64,000 nt of DNA from Paludibacteraceae bacterium (GTDB taxonomy: Bacteria; Bacteroidota; Bacteroidia; Bacteroidales; Paludibacteraceae), in contig JAFXPY010000002.1 in assembly GCA_017527495.1 (NCBI GenBank), positions 31,089 to 95,088 of the forward strand, written 5' to 3'. The first letter of the stretch is position 1, and each line of letters starts with the position of its first letter. The translations under genes and the position numbers were made by a program. The notes under the pieces are model-generated. The model was not told the origin of the DNA and searched no databases. It saw only the letters and a program-made list of their open reading frames with translations. This document shows positions 9,153 through 18,969 of the stretch, in pieces.

Positions 9153-10499
9153 CTATTTTTCAAATAATTTGTTGAAATCAGCAAGAGAGATTTTTTTCTC
9201 CTGAAGTTTAACTTGTGATTTGATGATTTCGAAAACTTTGTTTTCTTCCACTTTACTTACGATGTTGCGAACTTGATCTTCATGTTTGAGCATTTCAGCA
9301 GCATAGTTTTCGAGTATGGCATCTTCAATATTGGCAATGCCGTATTGCATGAATTGCATTCTTGCAATTTCCTTGGCGTATGCCTTAACATCAGTATCCT
9401 CAATCTTTATGTCGTTGGCTGTTGCAATTTGTTCTTTTGCGAGATGCCATTTGAGGTCTTCTATCATTTTTGGCATATCCTCATCGATTTTCTCAGGGGT
9501 GAGTTTTTTGTCGTCTTTGTTTGTTGCAAGGAGCCAGCGTTTGAGGAAAGCCTCAGGGAATTGCAGGTCTTTCATTTTTGCAAGAGTCATTTCGCGTGCA
9601 TCAAGACCAAATTTGTAGGCAGAGTCTTGAGCCATATTGGCTTCAATGTCGGTCTTTACTTTTGCACGGAACTCTTCTTCTGATTTAACAGCGTCTTTGC
9701 CGAACACTTTGTTGAAAAACTCTTGGTCAATAGCAGATTTTTTGTAGCGAGAGATGCGACCGATTTTGAATGTAACATCGCTTTCAAATTTCTCAGCTTC
9801 CTCTTTGCTTATTTTTAGAAGCCCTTCAAGTTCAGCGTCGCTCTTCATCGCTTTTTTAGGATTGAAAACTATTTCGTCACCAACTTTTTTTCCAATGAAT
9901 AATTTCTGACTTTTCTTGTCTTTCAAGTAGTTAGGAGTGATTGTTGCATCGTCAAGATGTATGCCGTTTTCGGCATTTTCTGTTAGTGTGCCGTGGACCA
10001 TGTCCTCTAATTCTACTTCTTCGCCATCACTATATGTGCCAAAGCGCTGAGCGTATGCCTCTACTTGTTTGTCAACCATCTCGTCGGTTACTTCAATTTG
10101 ATAGTTGGTGAGTTTGTCCTTTGCTGTCGGTTTGGCATCAAACTCAGGTGCTACAGCAATATCAAATTTGAAATCGAACTCAGTGTCGTTGTTGAAGTCG
10201 ATGGGTTTATCGTCTTCAGTGTTAGGCAGTGGGTCTCCAAGAATGTTAAGTTTGTTTTCTTGAATATAGCTGTAGAGCTTTTCGGAAAGCAGGTTGTTGA
10301 TGACATCAGCCATTATTGAGCCGAGGTACATCTTACGAATCATGCCCTTTGGTACCATGCCTTTGCGGAATCCCGGAATAGTGGCACGCTTACGGATGTC
10401 AATAATTTCTTTTTCTACTGCTTCTTGATAGTCAGCAGGCTCAACATGAAGGTTGAGAGTAGCATTGAGTTGATCAATGTCTGTTTTTGTAATTTGCAT
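9153..10499 (-). CDS. tig: Trigger factor
   Basis: 448 residues. Ribosome-associated chaperone that meets nascent chains. The N-terminal ribosome-binding domain contains the GFRKGMVPKGMI loop (family signature GFRxGxxP), a divergent FKBP-type segment follows around residues 150-240, and the helical C-terminal arms end with a charged tail. It is the first gene of tig-clpP-clpX-radC. The sequence between this gene and typA (10500-10571) contains an AT-rich spacer but no clear consensus promoter. Confidence 0.93.
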   Translation of the reverse strand: MQITKTDIDQLNATLNLHVEPADYQEAVEKEIIDIRKRATIPGFRKGMVPKGMIRKMYLGSIMADVINNLLSEKLYSYIQENKLNILGDPLPNTEDDKPIDFNNDTEFDFKFDIAVAPEFDAKPTAKDKLTNYQIEVTDEMVDKQVEAYAQRFGTYSDGEEVELEDMVHGTLTENAENGIHLDDATITPNYLKDKKSQKLFIGKKVGDEIVFNPKKAMKSDAELEGLLKISKEEAEKFESDVTFKIGRISRYKKSAIDQEFFNKVFGKDAVKSEEEFRAKVKTDIEANMAQDSAYKFGLDAREMTLAKMKDLQFPEAFLKRWLLATNKDDKKLTPEKIDEDMPKMIEDLKWHLAKEQIATANDIKIEDTDVKAYAKEIARMQFMQYGIANIEDAILENYAAEMLKHEDQVRNIVSKVEENKVFEIIKSQVKLQEKKISLADFNKLFEK

Positions 10500-10535
10500 A
10501 ATTATATAGTGTCTAAAAATTTATCTTTATTAAAA

Positions 10536-10564
10536 AAACAAGTAAATCGTAAATAAGTAAATAG
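10536..10564. repeat. AAGTAAATCGTAAATAAGTAAAT spacer repeat
   Basis: A short word made of AAGTAAAT and CGTAAAT units; its reverse complement recurs in the spacers at 19382, 25195 and, more degenerate, 33320. Role unknown. Confidence 0.45.
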
Positions 10565-10571
10565 GTATATC

Positions 10572-12371
10572 TTATTGTCTATTTGAGCGTTTGCGCTCTA
10601 TCTCGTCGAGGATGATCTTGCGCATACGCATGTGTGTTGGGGTTACCTCAACATATTCGTCCTCTTTGATGTATTCAAGTGCTTCTTCAAGTGAGAAAAT
10701 GATTGGAGGAGGCAGTACGGCTTTGTCATCGGCTGATTTTGAACGCATATTGGTGAGTTTTTTCGATTTGGTCACATTAATCACTATATCACCTTCTTTG
10801 GCATTTTCTCCAACCACTTGTCCTGCATAGACTTCATCTTGCGGATTGATGAAGAAACGGCCACGATCTTGCAATTTGTCAAGAGCGTAAGCATAGGCCG
10901 TTCCTGTCTCCATCGCAACTAATGAGCCGTTTGTACGGCGCTCTATCTCACCTTTATATGGTTCGAAGGCAACAAAACGATGTGTCATGATAGCCTCGCC
11001 GGCTGAGATATTGAGTATGTAAGTTCGCAAACCTATAATACCACGACTCGGTATCTTAAACTCTAATTGTATGCGATCTGACACGGTGCTCATCGAAACC
11101 ATCTCGCCTTTGCGACGCGTAACAGCCTCAATAATCTTGCCTGAACATTCCTCAGGGGTATTGATTGTCAATTGCTCTATTGGCTCGCATTTCTGACCAT
11201 CTATTTCTTTGATGATCACTTGTGGCTGACCTACTTGCAACTCATAACCTTCTCGGCGCATCGTTTCAATCAGTACCGACAAGTGGAGCACACCACGACC
11301 ATATACATGCCATACATCTTGGTCTTGTGATTTCTCAACGCGGAGAGCAAGGTTCTTGTCCAATTCGCGCATCAGACGCTCATGAATATGGCGTGAAGTA
11401 ACAAATTTTCCTTCTTGACCGAAAAATGGAGAGTCATTGATGGTGAATACCATCGACATTGTCGGCTCGTCAACAGCAATAGGGGTGAGTGGTTCCGGAT
11501 TTTGAATGTCGCAAATGCTGTCGCCAATTTCAAAACCATCAATACCAATCAGCGCACATATATCGCCGGATTGTACTTCTTGTGTCTTTTCGCGTCCAAG
11601 ACCTGTGAAAGTGTCTAATTCTTTAATACGCACTTTTTGCTTCGTGCCATCGCGTTTCACAAGCATAACATCCATGTTTTCGCGCAGCGTGCCGCGGTGC
11701 AAACGACCAACAGCTATACGGCCAACGTATGGACTATAGTCCAAACTCGTGATGAGCAATTGAGGTGTACCTTCAATGAATGGTGCTTCGGGGATATATT
11801 CTATTATCGCGTCAAGCAATGGTGTGATGTCTGTTGTCGGTTTCTTCCAATCTGTTGACATCCAACCATTTTTGGCAGAGCCATATATGGTTTGGAAATC
11901 AAGTTGGTCCTCTGTTGCATCGAGATTGCACATTAGGTCGAACACTTGTTCTTGAACAACATCCGGATGACAATTCAGCTTGTCAACTTTGTTGATAACC
12001 ACGATAGGTTTTAGATTCATTTGCAAGGCCTTTTGTAGTACAAAACGTGTTTGCGGCATAGGACCCTCAAAGGCATCAACGAGCAATAAGACTCCATCGG
12101 CCATATTGAGTACTCGCTCAACTTCTCCACCAAAATCGGCGTGCCCCGGAGTGTCTATGATGTTGATTTTGTAGCCTTTGTATTCAATGCTGACATTCTT
12201 GGCAAGGATAGTTATTCCGCGCTCGCGTTCCAAGTCGTTGTTGTCAAGAATTAATTCGCCTTTTGTTTCATTGTCGCGGAAAAGATGTGCGGCGAGAAGC
12301 ATCTTATCAACTAATGTTGTTTTGCCGTGATCGACATGCGCTATGATAGCGATATTTCTAATTTTCTGCAT
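10572..12371 (-). CDS. typA: Ribosome-associated translational GTPase TypA/BipA
   Basis: 599 residues, normal length. EF-G-like GTPase implicated in 50S assembly and stress adaptation. G1 AHVDHGKTT (residues 11-19), G2 RGITI, G3 [16 protein letters not shown]4 NKVDK; then EF-Tu domain 2, EF-G-like domains and the BipA-specific C-terminal domain containing [14 protein letters not shown] sequence near the end. Monocistronic with its own strong promoter at 12459-12489. Confidence 0.97.
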   Translation of the reverse strand: MQKIRNIAIIAHVDHGKTTLVDKMLLAAHLFRDNETKGELILDNNDLERERGITILAKNVSIEYKGYKINIIDTPGHADFGGEVERVLNMADGVLLLVDAFEGPMPQTRFVLQKALQMNLKPIVVINKVDKLNCHPDVVQEQVFDLMCNLDATEDQLDFQTIYGSAKNGWMSTDWKKPTTDITPLLDAIIEYIPEAPFIEGTPQLLITSLDYSPYVGRIAVGRLHRGTLRENMDVMLVKRDGTKQKVRIKELDTFTGLGREKTQEVQSGDICALIGIDGFEIGDSICDIQNPEPLTPIAVDEPTMSMVFTINDSPFFGQEGKFVTSRHIHERLMRELDKNLALRVEKSQDQDVWHVYGRGVLHLSVLIETMRREGYELQVGQPQVIIKEIDGQKCEPIEQLTINTPEECSGKIIEAVTRRKGEMVSMSTVSDRIQLEFKIPSRGIIGLRTYILNISAGEAIMTHRFVAFEPYKGEIERRTNGSLVAMETGTAYAYALDKLQDRGRFFINPQDEVYAGQVVGENAKEGDIVINVTKSKKLTNMRSKSADDKAVLPPPIIFSLEEALEYIKEDEYVEVTPTHMRMRKIILDEIERKRSNRQ

Positions 12372-12458
12372 ATTACGAAGAGCAACTATTGTGCAGTATT
12401 CTCTACTGCATATATAGTTTGTTATGTGTTATTTTTTTTAAGCAAACTTTTCAAAATG

Positions 12459-12489
12459 CAAAAATACAAAAAAATGTTCAAATAGCAAA
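12459..12489 (-). promoter_or_regulatory. Promoter of typA
   Basis: Minus strand: TTTG (12486-12489), 19 bases, TATTTTTG (12459-12466). Leader to the typA ATG is about 80 bases. Confidence 0.7.
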
Positions 12490-12509
12490 ATTATGTGTTT
12501 GATTTTCAA

Positions 12510-12539
12510 AAAAAATAGCGACAAAAGCCGCTATTTTTT
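12510..12539 (-). terminator. Terminator downstream of parC
   Basis: AAATAGCG (12513-12520) pairs with CGCTATTT (12529-12536) around an 8-base loop, flanked by A and T runs on both sides, so it can work in either direction. It is about 115 bases past the parC stop and before the typA promoter. The rest of 12372-12651 is AT-rich with no further gene. Confidence 0.7.
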
Positions 12540-12651
12540 CAGTTTGTGTTATTCAAATACTTATATTCGGATTGGACAATGAGTCTCAGTTGTTGTCATT
12601 ATTGAGTAAAGAGCAACTATCCTATATTGTAAATTGTGTCATAACTGCTAA

Positions 12652-15501
12652 TTAAAAAAGATCTAATTCTAATTCTTGCGAGCCGTCATCGTTGTTGTTT
12701 ACTATCTGGCTGTCTTCAGGCTGTGGAACAATGATTTCCATCTTGATGTCGTCTATTGGTGTAGTTGACTTGTTGGGTGTTTCGTTTTGAGGCGCTGATG
12801 GTTCAGAAGTCTTTTCTTTTGTAACGTTGTCTTCCGCTGTCTCATTTCCTTCTGTTTCAATCGCTTCCTCAACTTCTTCTGTCTCTTCAACAATAGGCTC
12901 GGGTGTGATGTCTTCTATGCGTTCTACTTCGTATGTCGTAAGTCGTTTGCCCTTAGCTTTGAAGCCTTTAACAGCGATAAACTCCTCCATCTGCACTTCA
13001 AGGGGTTCACGATTTTCATCCTTGAATATAATTCTGAAGGTGGCATTGATTTGGTCTTGAAGCAGCACAATGCGACTTTCTTCATTCTCGCCGAGTATAT
13101 TCTGAGGCTTGTTGCTGTCTTCCAGTAGGAAGCGTTTTGCGTAGTAATAGTTTTGGTCGGCATCCCAAAGAGCAAGCGACCATATCTTTTCACTATCGTA
13201 TTTTTCTATACGCAAGATATTGTCGTCGTAGTGGTTGGTGAGTTCAAAATTTGTGAGATAATAGTTACCTGTTTTTGTGATTACCAGCACTTTGTCGTCT
13301 GAATGGAACTCGCCAAGGTACAAACCGCGATTGTCGTAATTGATGCGTAATACATCAGGATCAAACCACACTTGTCTGCCACCGAGTGTGCTGGCGCCTT
13401 TTTGCTTGAGGGTGATTTTCGATACCTCAAATTTGGTGAGTAGGTTGCCTCGACTTTGTCGTCCTTTAACTGCCAGTTCGCTGAAGTCTTTGAGCACTTC
13501 GAGCTTTTTGAGTTTCAGAACAGGTTTGAGGTGAACATTGATTATCTCGGCTTCGCCGTTGTGGTTGGCGGTGAAGTAGATAACCTTAGAGCCGGGTTTG
13601 CCCTGCGTGAGATCATATTCTTTGTCGCGCGACAGACCTGTGGCAGCAAAGCGTTTCATAAAGTACCAACCGGCTTTACCATCGCGATAGACTGCATTGT
13701 AGATAGTGCGGACATCATTTTTCTTGAATATGTCGATATGCAGAATATTGGTGCCAACAAAAAGTTTTTCTGCGACGCGCACGATTTTGTATTTTCCGTC
13801 TTTGTAGAAAATAATCACATCGTCCATGTCGGAGCAGTTGGCAAGGAACTCATCTTTTTTGAGACTTGTGCCAATAAAGCCTTCTTCGCGGTTGATGTAT
13901 AGTTTTTCGTTTGCTTCTGCCACTTTGGCAGCTACGATAGTTTCAAAGTTACGTAGCTCTGTACGACGTGTGAAGTCTTTGCCGTATTTCTTTTTCAGGT
14001 TTTCAAACCATGCAATTGTGTAGTCTGTTATTGTGGCGAGGTTCTTCTCTATTTCTGCGATGCGCTCTTTGAGGCTTATCATGAGGTCGTCAGCCTTTTG
14101 TGCATCATAGCGCGTGATGCGCACCATTTTGATTTCGAGTAAACGGAGCAAGTCTTGGTCGGTTACCTCACGAATGAAATCTTTTTTGAAAGGTTCAAGC
14201 CGTTTGTCGATATGTCTGATTGCTTCTTCAGGCGATTTACTTTGCTCAAATTCAGTGTCTTTATATATTCGTTGCTCGATAAATATCTTTTCAAGTGAAG
14301 TATAGAAAAGCTGTTCGAGCAGCTCACCTCTTTGTATTTCCAGTTCCCATTTGAGCAATTCGCGTGTGTGATCTGTTGATATACGCAACAGGTCGCTCAC
14401 CGTTGTGAAAATCGGCTTTTTGTCTTTAATCACGCAAGCATTTGGCGAAATGCTTACTTCGCAATCTGTAAAAGCATACAGCGCGTCGATAGCCTTATCG
14501 GATGAACTGCCGGGTTGAAGATGGACAAGAATTTCCACTTGTGCCGCAGTGATGTCTTCAACCTTACGAATCTTTATCTTGCCGCGCTCATTAGCTTTCA
14601 GAATCGTTTCAATAAGTTTGGGTACGGTAACCCCGTAAGGTACTTCGCTGATAACAAGTGTTTTATTGTCGAGTTTGCTGATTTTCGAGCGTATCTTCAC
14701 CACTCCGCCGCGTTGTCCATCGTTGTAGTGACTGACATCTATTGAGCCTCCCGTTGGAAAGTCCGGGTAGAGTTGGAAATCCTCGCCCTTCAAATAATTT
14801 ATTGATGCGTCGCAAAGCTCGTTGAAGTTATGTGGCAAAATCTTTGAGTTCAAACCTACGGCAATACCTTCAACACCTTGTGCGAGGAGTAATGGAAATT
14901 TGATTGGCAGCGTAATAGGTTCTTTGTTTCGTCCATCGTATGACAGCTTCCAGTGTGTAGTTTTGGCGTTGAATACTGTTTCGAGGGCAAATTTTGATAA
15001 TCGCGCTTCGATGTAACGCGGAGCGGCTGCACTATCGCCGGTCAGGATATTTCCCCAGTTTCCTTGTGTGTCGATAAGAAGTTCTTTTTGTCCCAATTGG
15101 ACTAAGGCATCACCTATTGAAGCATCACCATGAGGGTGGTATTTCATCGTGTTACCAACCACATTGGCAACTTTATTGTAGCGCCCGTCGTCAAGTTCTT
15201 TCATCGAATGTAGAATGCGTCGTTGTACAGGTTTGAGTCCATCATAGATGTCCGGTACGGCGCGTTCAAGTATGACGTATGAGGCATAGTCAAGAAACCA
15301 ATTCTGGTACATACCCGTGAGATGATACTTTTGTGTACCATCAGTGTCGGTTGGTGCAACATAGTTGGAGTGCGCGGTTGGTTCGCTCTCTTCGGAGGAA
15401 TCTGACGACGCATCTGTTTCTTGTGTTTCCTGAGCGTCTTGAAGCTGATCTTCAGATTGCTCGATAGGCTCTTCGATAGGTTCTTTGTTGTCTATGTCCA
15501 T
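12652..15501 (-). CDS. parC: DNA topoisomerase IV subunit A (ParC)
   Basis: 949 residues. Type IIA topoisomerase breakage-reunion subunit, which unlinks daughter chromosomes with ParE (parE is not in the window). An acidic N-terminal extension of ~55 residues precedes the core. The active-site region reads YHPHGDASIGDALV, then APRYIEARLSKFA with the catalytic Tyr. At the position equivalent to GyrA Ser83 there is Ala. The C-terminal part is a beta-propeller-like region, followed by a ~100-residue Glu/Thr/Asn-rich acidic tail. Assignment to ParC rather than GyrA rests on the Bacteroidota ParC-like active-site neighbourhood and absence of an evident GyrA-box; GyrA is the alternative. Confidence 0.88.
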   Translation of the reverse strand: MDIDNKEPIEEPIEQSEDQLQDAQETQETDASSDSSEESEPTAHSNYVAPTDTDGTQKYHLTGMYQNWFLDYASYVILERAVPDIYDGLKPVQRRILHSMKELDDGRYNKVANVVGNTMKYHPHGDASIGDALVQLGQKELLIDTQGNWGNILTGDSAAAPRYIEARLSKFALETVFNAKTTHWKLSYDGRNKEPITLPIKFPLLLAQGVEGIAVGLNSKILPHNFNELCDASINYLKGEDFQLYPDFPTGGSIDVSHYNDGQRGGVVKIRSKISKLDNKTLVISEVPYGVTVPKLIETILKANERGKIKIRKVEDITAAQVEILVHLQPGSSSDKAIDALYAFTDCEVSISPNACVIKDKKPIFTTVSDLLRISTDHTRELLKWELEIQRGELLEQLFYTSLEKIFIEQRIYKDTEFEQSKSPEEAIRHIDKRLEPFKKDFIREVTDQDLLRLLEIKMVRITRYDAQKADDLMISLKERIAEIEKNLATITDYTIAWFENLKKKYGKDFTRRTELRNFETIVAAKVAEANEKLYINREEGFIGTSLKKDEFLANCSDMDDVIIFYKDGKYKIVRVAEKLFVGTNILHIDIFKKNDVRTIYNAVYRDGKAGWYFMKRFAATGLSRDKEYDLTQGKPGSKVIYFTANHNGEAEIINVHLKPVLKLKKLEVLKDFSELAVKGRQSRGNLLTKFEVSKITLKQKGASTLGGRQVWFDPDVLRINYDNRGLYLGEFHSDDKVLVITKTGNYYLTNFELTNHYDDNILRIEKYDSEKIWSLALWDADQNYYYAKRFLLEDSNKPQNILGENEESRIVLLQDQINATFRIIFKDENREPLEVQMEEFIAVKGFKAKGKRLTTYEVERIEDITPEPIVEETEEVEEAIETEGNETAEDNVTKEKTSEPSAPQNETPNKSTTPIDDIKMEIIVPQPEDSQIVNNNDDGSQELELDLF

Positions 15502-15539
15502 AGTCGTTAATTTATTCTTATCTGCACATAACTTGCATG

Positions 15540-15559
15540 CTAATTAAATCCTTAATTAG
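15540..15559. repeat. AT-rich perfect hairpin upstream of parC
   Basis: CTAATTAA and TTAATTAG are perfect complements around a 4-base loop. It lies between the small membrane protein gene and parC and might be a weak end point for the upstream operon; there is no U-rich tail, so this is not called a terminator. Confidence 0.35.
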
Positions 15560-15630
15560 TAGGCTCTGTTTGTCATCGGCGTACAATTTCGATGGCAATA
15601 CTGATTTTTCGAAAAATAGTGTGTGTTCTC

Positions 15631-15798
15631 TTATTGTTTGAGGCGGTTAACCACGATATGTGTGCCTATGCCTACAAGCATCAAAACAATTGATACAACA
15701 AGCAAAGCGTTGGAAGGTGTTCCAAAGTGATAAACCACCAAGACAATAACGCCAATCAAGACGATTATTGCGCCTAAGTATTTAAGTAATGTGTCCAT
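15631..15798 (-). CDS. Small membrane protein, 55 residues
   Basis: Translation on the minus strand from the ATG at 15798 gives a 55-residue protein beginning MDTLLKYLGA and ending NRLKQ before TAA at 15631. Two hydrophobic stretches (residues ~7-23 and ~31-50) flank a short polar turn YHFGTPSNA, giving a two-helix hairpin in the membrane. It starts 18 bases after the dprA stop, so it is the last gene of the lytTR-upp-vanZ-dprA unit. Small two-helix proteins of this kind are common in Bacteroidales, but no function is known to me. Confidence 0.7.
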   Translation of the reverse strand: MDTLLKYLGAIIVLIGVIVLVVYHFGTPSNALLVVSIVLMLVGIGTHIVVNRLKQ

Positions 15799-15816
15799 AA
15801 TTATATAATTATTTGT

Positions 15817-16917
15817 TTATTTTAGTGCTCTATAAAGTCCGCCGGGGAGTGATTTCACGAGTCCTTTCATTTCCATGGTAAATAGTTGTGCGCTGACTTC
15901 TGCAAAAGGGAGTTCAACAAATGTAAGTATTTGGTTGATGTGCATCCCGTCCGGTTCATGGTGTAGTGTGTCAATGATTTTTTGTTCATTAGGCTCGAGC
16001 TCAGGCAAAAGCTCGGTTTGCAATGGTTGCAACTGTTTTGTTTGTTCCCACATCATGTGTGTGAGCATGTCTTCCGCGTTTTCAATCAGGCGTGCTTTGT
16101 CATATTTGATTAGTTTGTTGCAACCTTTTGATTGCTCATCATTCCCTCTCCCCGGAAATGCAAAAACTTCTCTGCTGTATGAGTTGGCCATTTCTGCCGT
16201 TATGAGCGAACCACCGCGCTCTTTAGACTCCACCACCACAACTGCGTCGGCAAGACCGGCAATAATTCTGTTTCGTTGTACAAAATTAGGTTTATCCGGT
16301 CGGGTTCCACTCTTAAATTCTGTCAGTATGCCACCATGCCTAACTGCTTCCATAGCCACATTGCGATGAACGGCAGGGTAGATGCGATCAAGTCCGTGAG
16401 CAGGAATAATTAGAGTGGGCAATCCGTAGTCAAGTGCAGCTCTATGGGCTGTAACGTCAATTCCGTATGCCAACCCGCTGATGATTAGTGTGTCGGGCAG
16501 TAAGTTGGCAAGGTCGGCAACAAACTGGCGGCACTGCTCTTTGCCTCTGTCTGTCGGCATTCTCGTGCCTACAACAGATACAACATGTTTGCAATTGTAA
16601 TCGTAATTGCCTAAACCATAAAGTAGTATAGGTGCGTCAATACATTCTTTGAGCCGGTAAGGGTAATCATCGTTTTGGTAGTAGGCAACGCGTATGTTGT
16701 GTTTGTGTATAAATTCCATTTCGGCATCTGCTTGCTCAAGAGCTTGCTGCTTAATTTGTTTTATACTTACATTGCCATGTTGTGTTTTAGCTATGTCTTT
16801 GTCGGCATACAAAAAAACATTTTCAGCACTTCCATAGTGTTCAATGAGGTGTTTGGCGTTATTCAAACCAATGCCATAGAGTTGCTGTAGTGCTATTTCG
16901 TAACGAAAATCCGACAT
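15817..16917 (-). CDS. dprA: DNA-processing protein DprA
   Basis: 366 residues, usual length. DprA loads RecA on incoming single-stranded DNA during transformation. N-terminal HhH-like region (LYGIGLNNAKHLIEHYG), Rossmann-type core with SGLAYGIDVTAHRAAL and the ERGGSLITAEMA segment, and a C-terminal winged-helix ending LPGGLYRALK. Overlaps the upstream vanZ-like gene by 25 bases, showing translational coupling. No other competence genes are in the window. Confidence 0.95.
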   Translation of the reverse strand: MSDFRYEIALQQLYGIGLNNAKHLIEHYGSAENVFLYADKDIAKTQHGNVSIKQIKQQALEQADAEMEFIHKHNIRVAYYQNDDYPYRLKECIDAPILLYGLGNYDYNCKHVVSVVGTRMPTDRGKEQCRQFVADLANLLPDTLIISGLAYGIDVTAHRAALDYGLPTLIIPAHGLDRIYPAVHRNVAMEAVRHGGILTEFKSGTRPDKPNFVQRNRIIAGLADAVVVVESKERGGSLITAEMANSYSREVFAFPGRGNDEQSKGCNKLIKYDKARLIENAEDMLTHMMWEQTKQLQPLQTELLPELEPNEQKIIDTLHHEPDGMHINQILTFVELPFAEVSAQLFTMEMKGLVKSLPGGLYRALK

Positions 16918-17258
16918 ATCAAAAAAGCTGCAAATGTACCTATCGTGTTAGCAGCAAAATCAGCCCAGTCGCCAACGCGCGGTGCAAAAAAATAGTGTTG
17001 TAACAATTCAATAATTCCTCCTAAACATATTGGAATACAAAATAACAAAATAGTTTGTCTTGGCTCAGTAACATTGTCTTGGCGCATTTCAAAAAAGAGC
17101 AGTAAGGTTAGTGCGGTGTACGCCAAAGCGTGAAATATCTTATCTCTCCATGAAAATATAGGTTGCCATAATAGTGGGACTTCTCTAATAAGCGATAAGT
17201 AAATAATTACAATAGCGCAAAGTGTTGTTTTCCAATATGTTTTAATTCGTTCAATCAT
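16893..17258 (-). CDS. VanZ-like family membrane protein
   Basis: 121 residues with about four hydrophobic segments. The segment RDKIFHALAYTALTLLLF and the later GGIIELLQHYF and GDWADFAANTIGT are the recognisable VanZ-like/phosphotransbutyrylase-neighbour signatures (polar residues inside helices, D-F-x-x-N). Biochemical function of these short VanZ-like proteins is unknown; no glycopeptide-resistance genes are nearby. Overlaps upp by 4 bases and dprA by 25. Confidence 0.85.
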   Translation of the reverse strand: MIERIKTYWKTTLCAIVIIYLSLIREVPLLWQPIFSWRDKIFHALAYTALTLLLFFEMRQDNVTEPRQTILLFCIPICLGGIIELLQHYFFAPRVGDWADFAANTIGTFAAFLICRIFVTK

Positions 17259-17905
17259 AGTTTATCGCCAAAAGCGAGGTCGCCGGCATCGCCTAAGCCC
17301 GGAACTATATAGCTATGTTCGTTCAGTTCAGGATCGATGGCGGCTATCCAAAGCTCTGCATTGTCGCCAATCTCTTTCTCGACATAGTCTATGGCTTTCT
17401 TTGTACCCAAGACACTTGCCAAGATTACTCTTTTAGGTTGTCCGTTTTTGAGTAAAGCATGGTAGGCCGTAACCATTGAATTGCCCGTGGCAAGCATAGT
17501 GTCGGCAATAACTACTGTTTTGCCGTTTAAATCGGGAGCTGCAAGATATTCTGTCTCAATCGTGAAATGTTCTTTGTCTGTATATTTTCTAAAGGCAGAG
17601 ATAAAGCCACATTCAGCCTTGTCGAAAAACTCCATGAATCCTTCTTGCATCGGTAGGCCTGCGCGAAGGATTGTGGTGATTACAAGACTATCACTTATTG
17701 TGTTGACTTCTGCAATACCAAGTGGCGTTGTAACTTGTTCGGTCTGAAATTGAAGTGTCTTGCTTATTTCATAGGCCATAACAGAACTGATACGCGCAAT
17801 GTTTTTCCGAAAACGCATCGAGTCTTTTTGCAGTTTTGTGTCGCGAAGCTCCTTCAAAAACTGATTAATAACACTATTGTGTTGATTAAGAACCGTTACT
17901 TTCAT
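17255..17905 (-). CDS. upp: Uracil phosphoribosyltransferase
   Basis: 216 residues. Pyrimidine salvage: uracil plus PRPP to UMP. The PRPP-binding loop reads VVIADTMLATGNSM, and the uracil-binding end reads GDAGDLAFGD, close to the family's GDAGDRxFGT. Slightly divergent from E. coli Upp but complete. Second gene of the lytTR operon, 6 bases downstream of the regulator. Confidence 0.94.
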   Translation of the reverse strand: MKVTVLNQHNSVINQFLKELRDTKLQKDSMRFRKNIARISSVMAYEISKTLQFQTEQVTTPLGIAEVNTISDSLVITTILRAGLPMQEGFMEFFDKAECGFISAFRKYTDKEHFTIETEYLAAPDLNGKTVVIADTMLATGNSMVTAYHALLKNGQPKRVILASVLGTKKAIDYVEKEIGDNAELWIAAIDPELNEHSYIVPGLGDAGDLAFGDKL

Positions 17906-17911
17906 ATCGTT

Positions 17912-18817
17912 TTATGTTGTTGGTTTGTCTTCTTGAATTGTCGTTCCTGACAGTGCGCTGAACAATCGGTTGCTGTATGTTTTGGATATCGGTATGTTGG
18001 GAACTTTTTCTGTATCAAGACCGATATACAAACCATCGTCTTCTCGCCTTATCAATTTTACTTTATTGATATTTACAATGTAAGAGCGATGACAACGAAT
18101 CAAATAGTCAGGGTATAATTCCTCAATACTTTTCATCGTGGCTCGGTGCATGTAATATTGTATCTTGCCTTGATGAGAGTAACATATCTTAGCATAATTG
18201 TCTGCACTTTCAATGAAATAAAGGTTGTCGATAGCCACAGTCAGTTTCGGGTTGCCTTTTTCGTCGTTGAAACGCAACAAAATACTCGTTCTGTCTGGCG
18301 TAACGACTATTGGCTGTATGCTGTTGTTGACTTTGTTTTCTCTTTCCAATTCTACAAGCAAACGACTCTTATTGTCCCACGCAAAATAAAAGTGAAAAAT
18401 CAAATATGGAAGCAAAAGTGTGAAACCGGTGTATAGCAGAACTTTGACAAATAATTCTCCAAATGTCTCTTTGGGCGTACCAACGTAGAACACAAAGGTT
18501 GAAAAAATCACTGCCATTGCCAAAACTTCACCTGTAATCCAAAGTGCGTAAATCAGGTAAGTGAGCTGATTTCCTTTTTTTACCCATTTATACATCAAAA
18601 CACGGCTAATTGCTATTACGCCAAGTGCAACAAGAGCAATGGCGTCTGCCAGCAAAAAATATGTTATTGACGGATCGATGATGTTGATGTCAAGTTTCTC
18701 AAGCAAGTCAAAAAAAGGACGAAAGATATTCAGAAATAATAGGCAAAATATGGCAGTACCAACTATAAGTGTTGTTACATTACGTTTAGAGTTTATGTAT
18801 TTTGGCACAATTTGCAT
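17912..18817 (-). CDS. Membrane-anchored LytTR-domain transcriptional regulator
   Basis: 301 residues. Four hydrophobic helices in residues ~15-160, then a LytTR DNA-binding domain (~195-290) with LYFIESADNYAKICY, LIRCHRSYIVNINKVK and a C-terminal NIPISKTYSNRLF. There is no receiver domain and no histidine kinase gene nearby, so it resembles stand-alone membrane LytTR regulators. First gene of the operon with upp, vanZ-like, dprA and a 55-residue membrane protein; spacer to upp is 6 bases. What it senses is unknown. It has its own promoter at 18849-18880. Confidence 0.88.
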   Translation of the reverse strand: MQIVPKYINSKRNVTTLIVGTAIFCLLFLNIFRPFFDLLEKLDINIIDPSITYFLLADAIALVALGVIAISRVLMYKWVKKGNQLTYLIYALWITGEVLAMAVIFSTFVFYVGTPKETFGELFVKVLLYTGFTLLLPYLIFHFYFAWDNKSRLLVELERENKVNNSIQPIVVTPDRTSILLRFNDEKGNPKLTVAIDNLYFIESADNYAKICYSHQGKIQYYMHRATMKSIEELYPDYLIRCHRSYIVNINKVKLIRREDDGLYIGLDTEKVPNIPISKTYSNRLFSALSGTTIQEDKPTT

Positions 18818-18848
18818 AGCCCTTTTACCACAAATTAATCTTTCGTTG

Positions 18849-18880
18849 CAAAATTACAAAAATTTTGTTTATATTGCAAA
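18849..18880 (-). promoter_or_regulatory. Promoter of the lytTR-upp-dprA operon
   Basis: Minus strand: TTTG (18877-18880), 20 bases, TAATTTTG (18849-18856). Confidence 0.7.
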
Positions 18881-18908
18881 TTTAATTTAATCGTTTTTAT
18901 TTATCGGA

Positions 18909-18950
18909 CAAAAAAAAACATAGTCTCAATCACTTTGAAACTATGTTTTA
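18909..18950 (-). terminator. Terminator of greA-hinT
   Basis: ACATAGT (18918-18924) and ACTATGT (18940-18946) with an inner TCAA/TTGA stem and one mismatch form the hairpin; read on the minus strand it is followed by about nine T residues. It lies 20 bases past the hinT stop. Confidence 0.8.
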
Positions 18951-18969
18951 ATTGTTTATTAGAATTGTT

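Noticed and set aside
16893..17258. Glycopeptide-resistance gene vanZ
   Set aside because: Only a fold-level match to short VanZ-like proteins; no vanHAX-type genes nearby.
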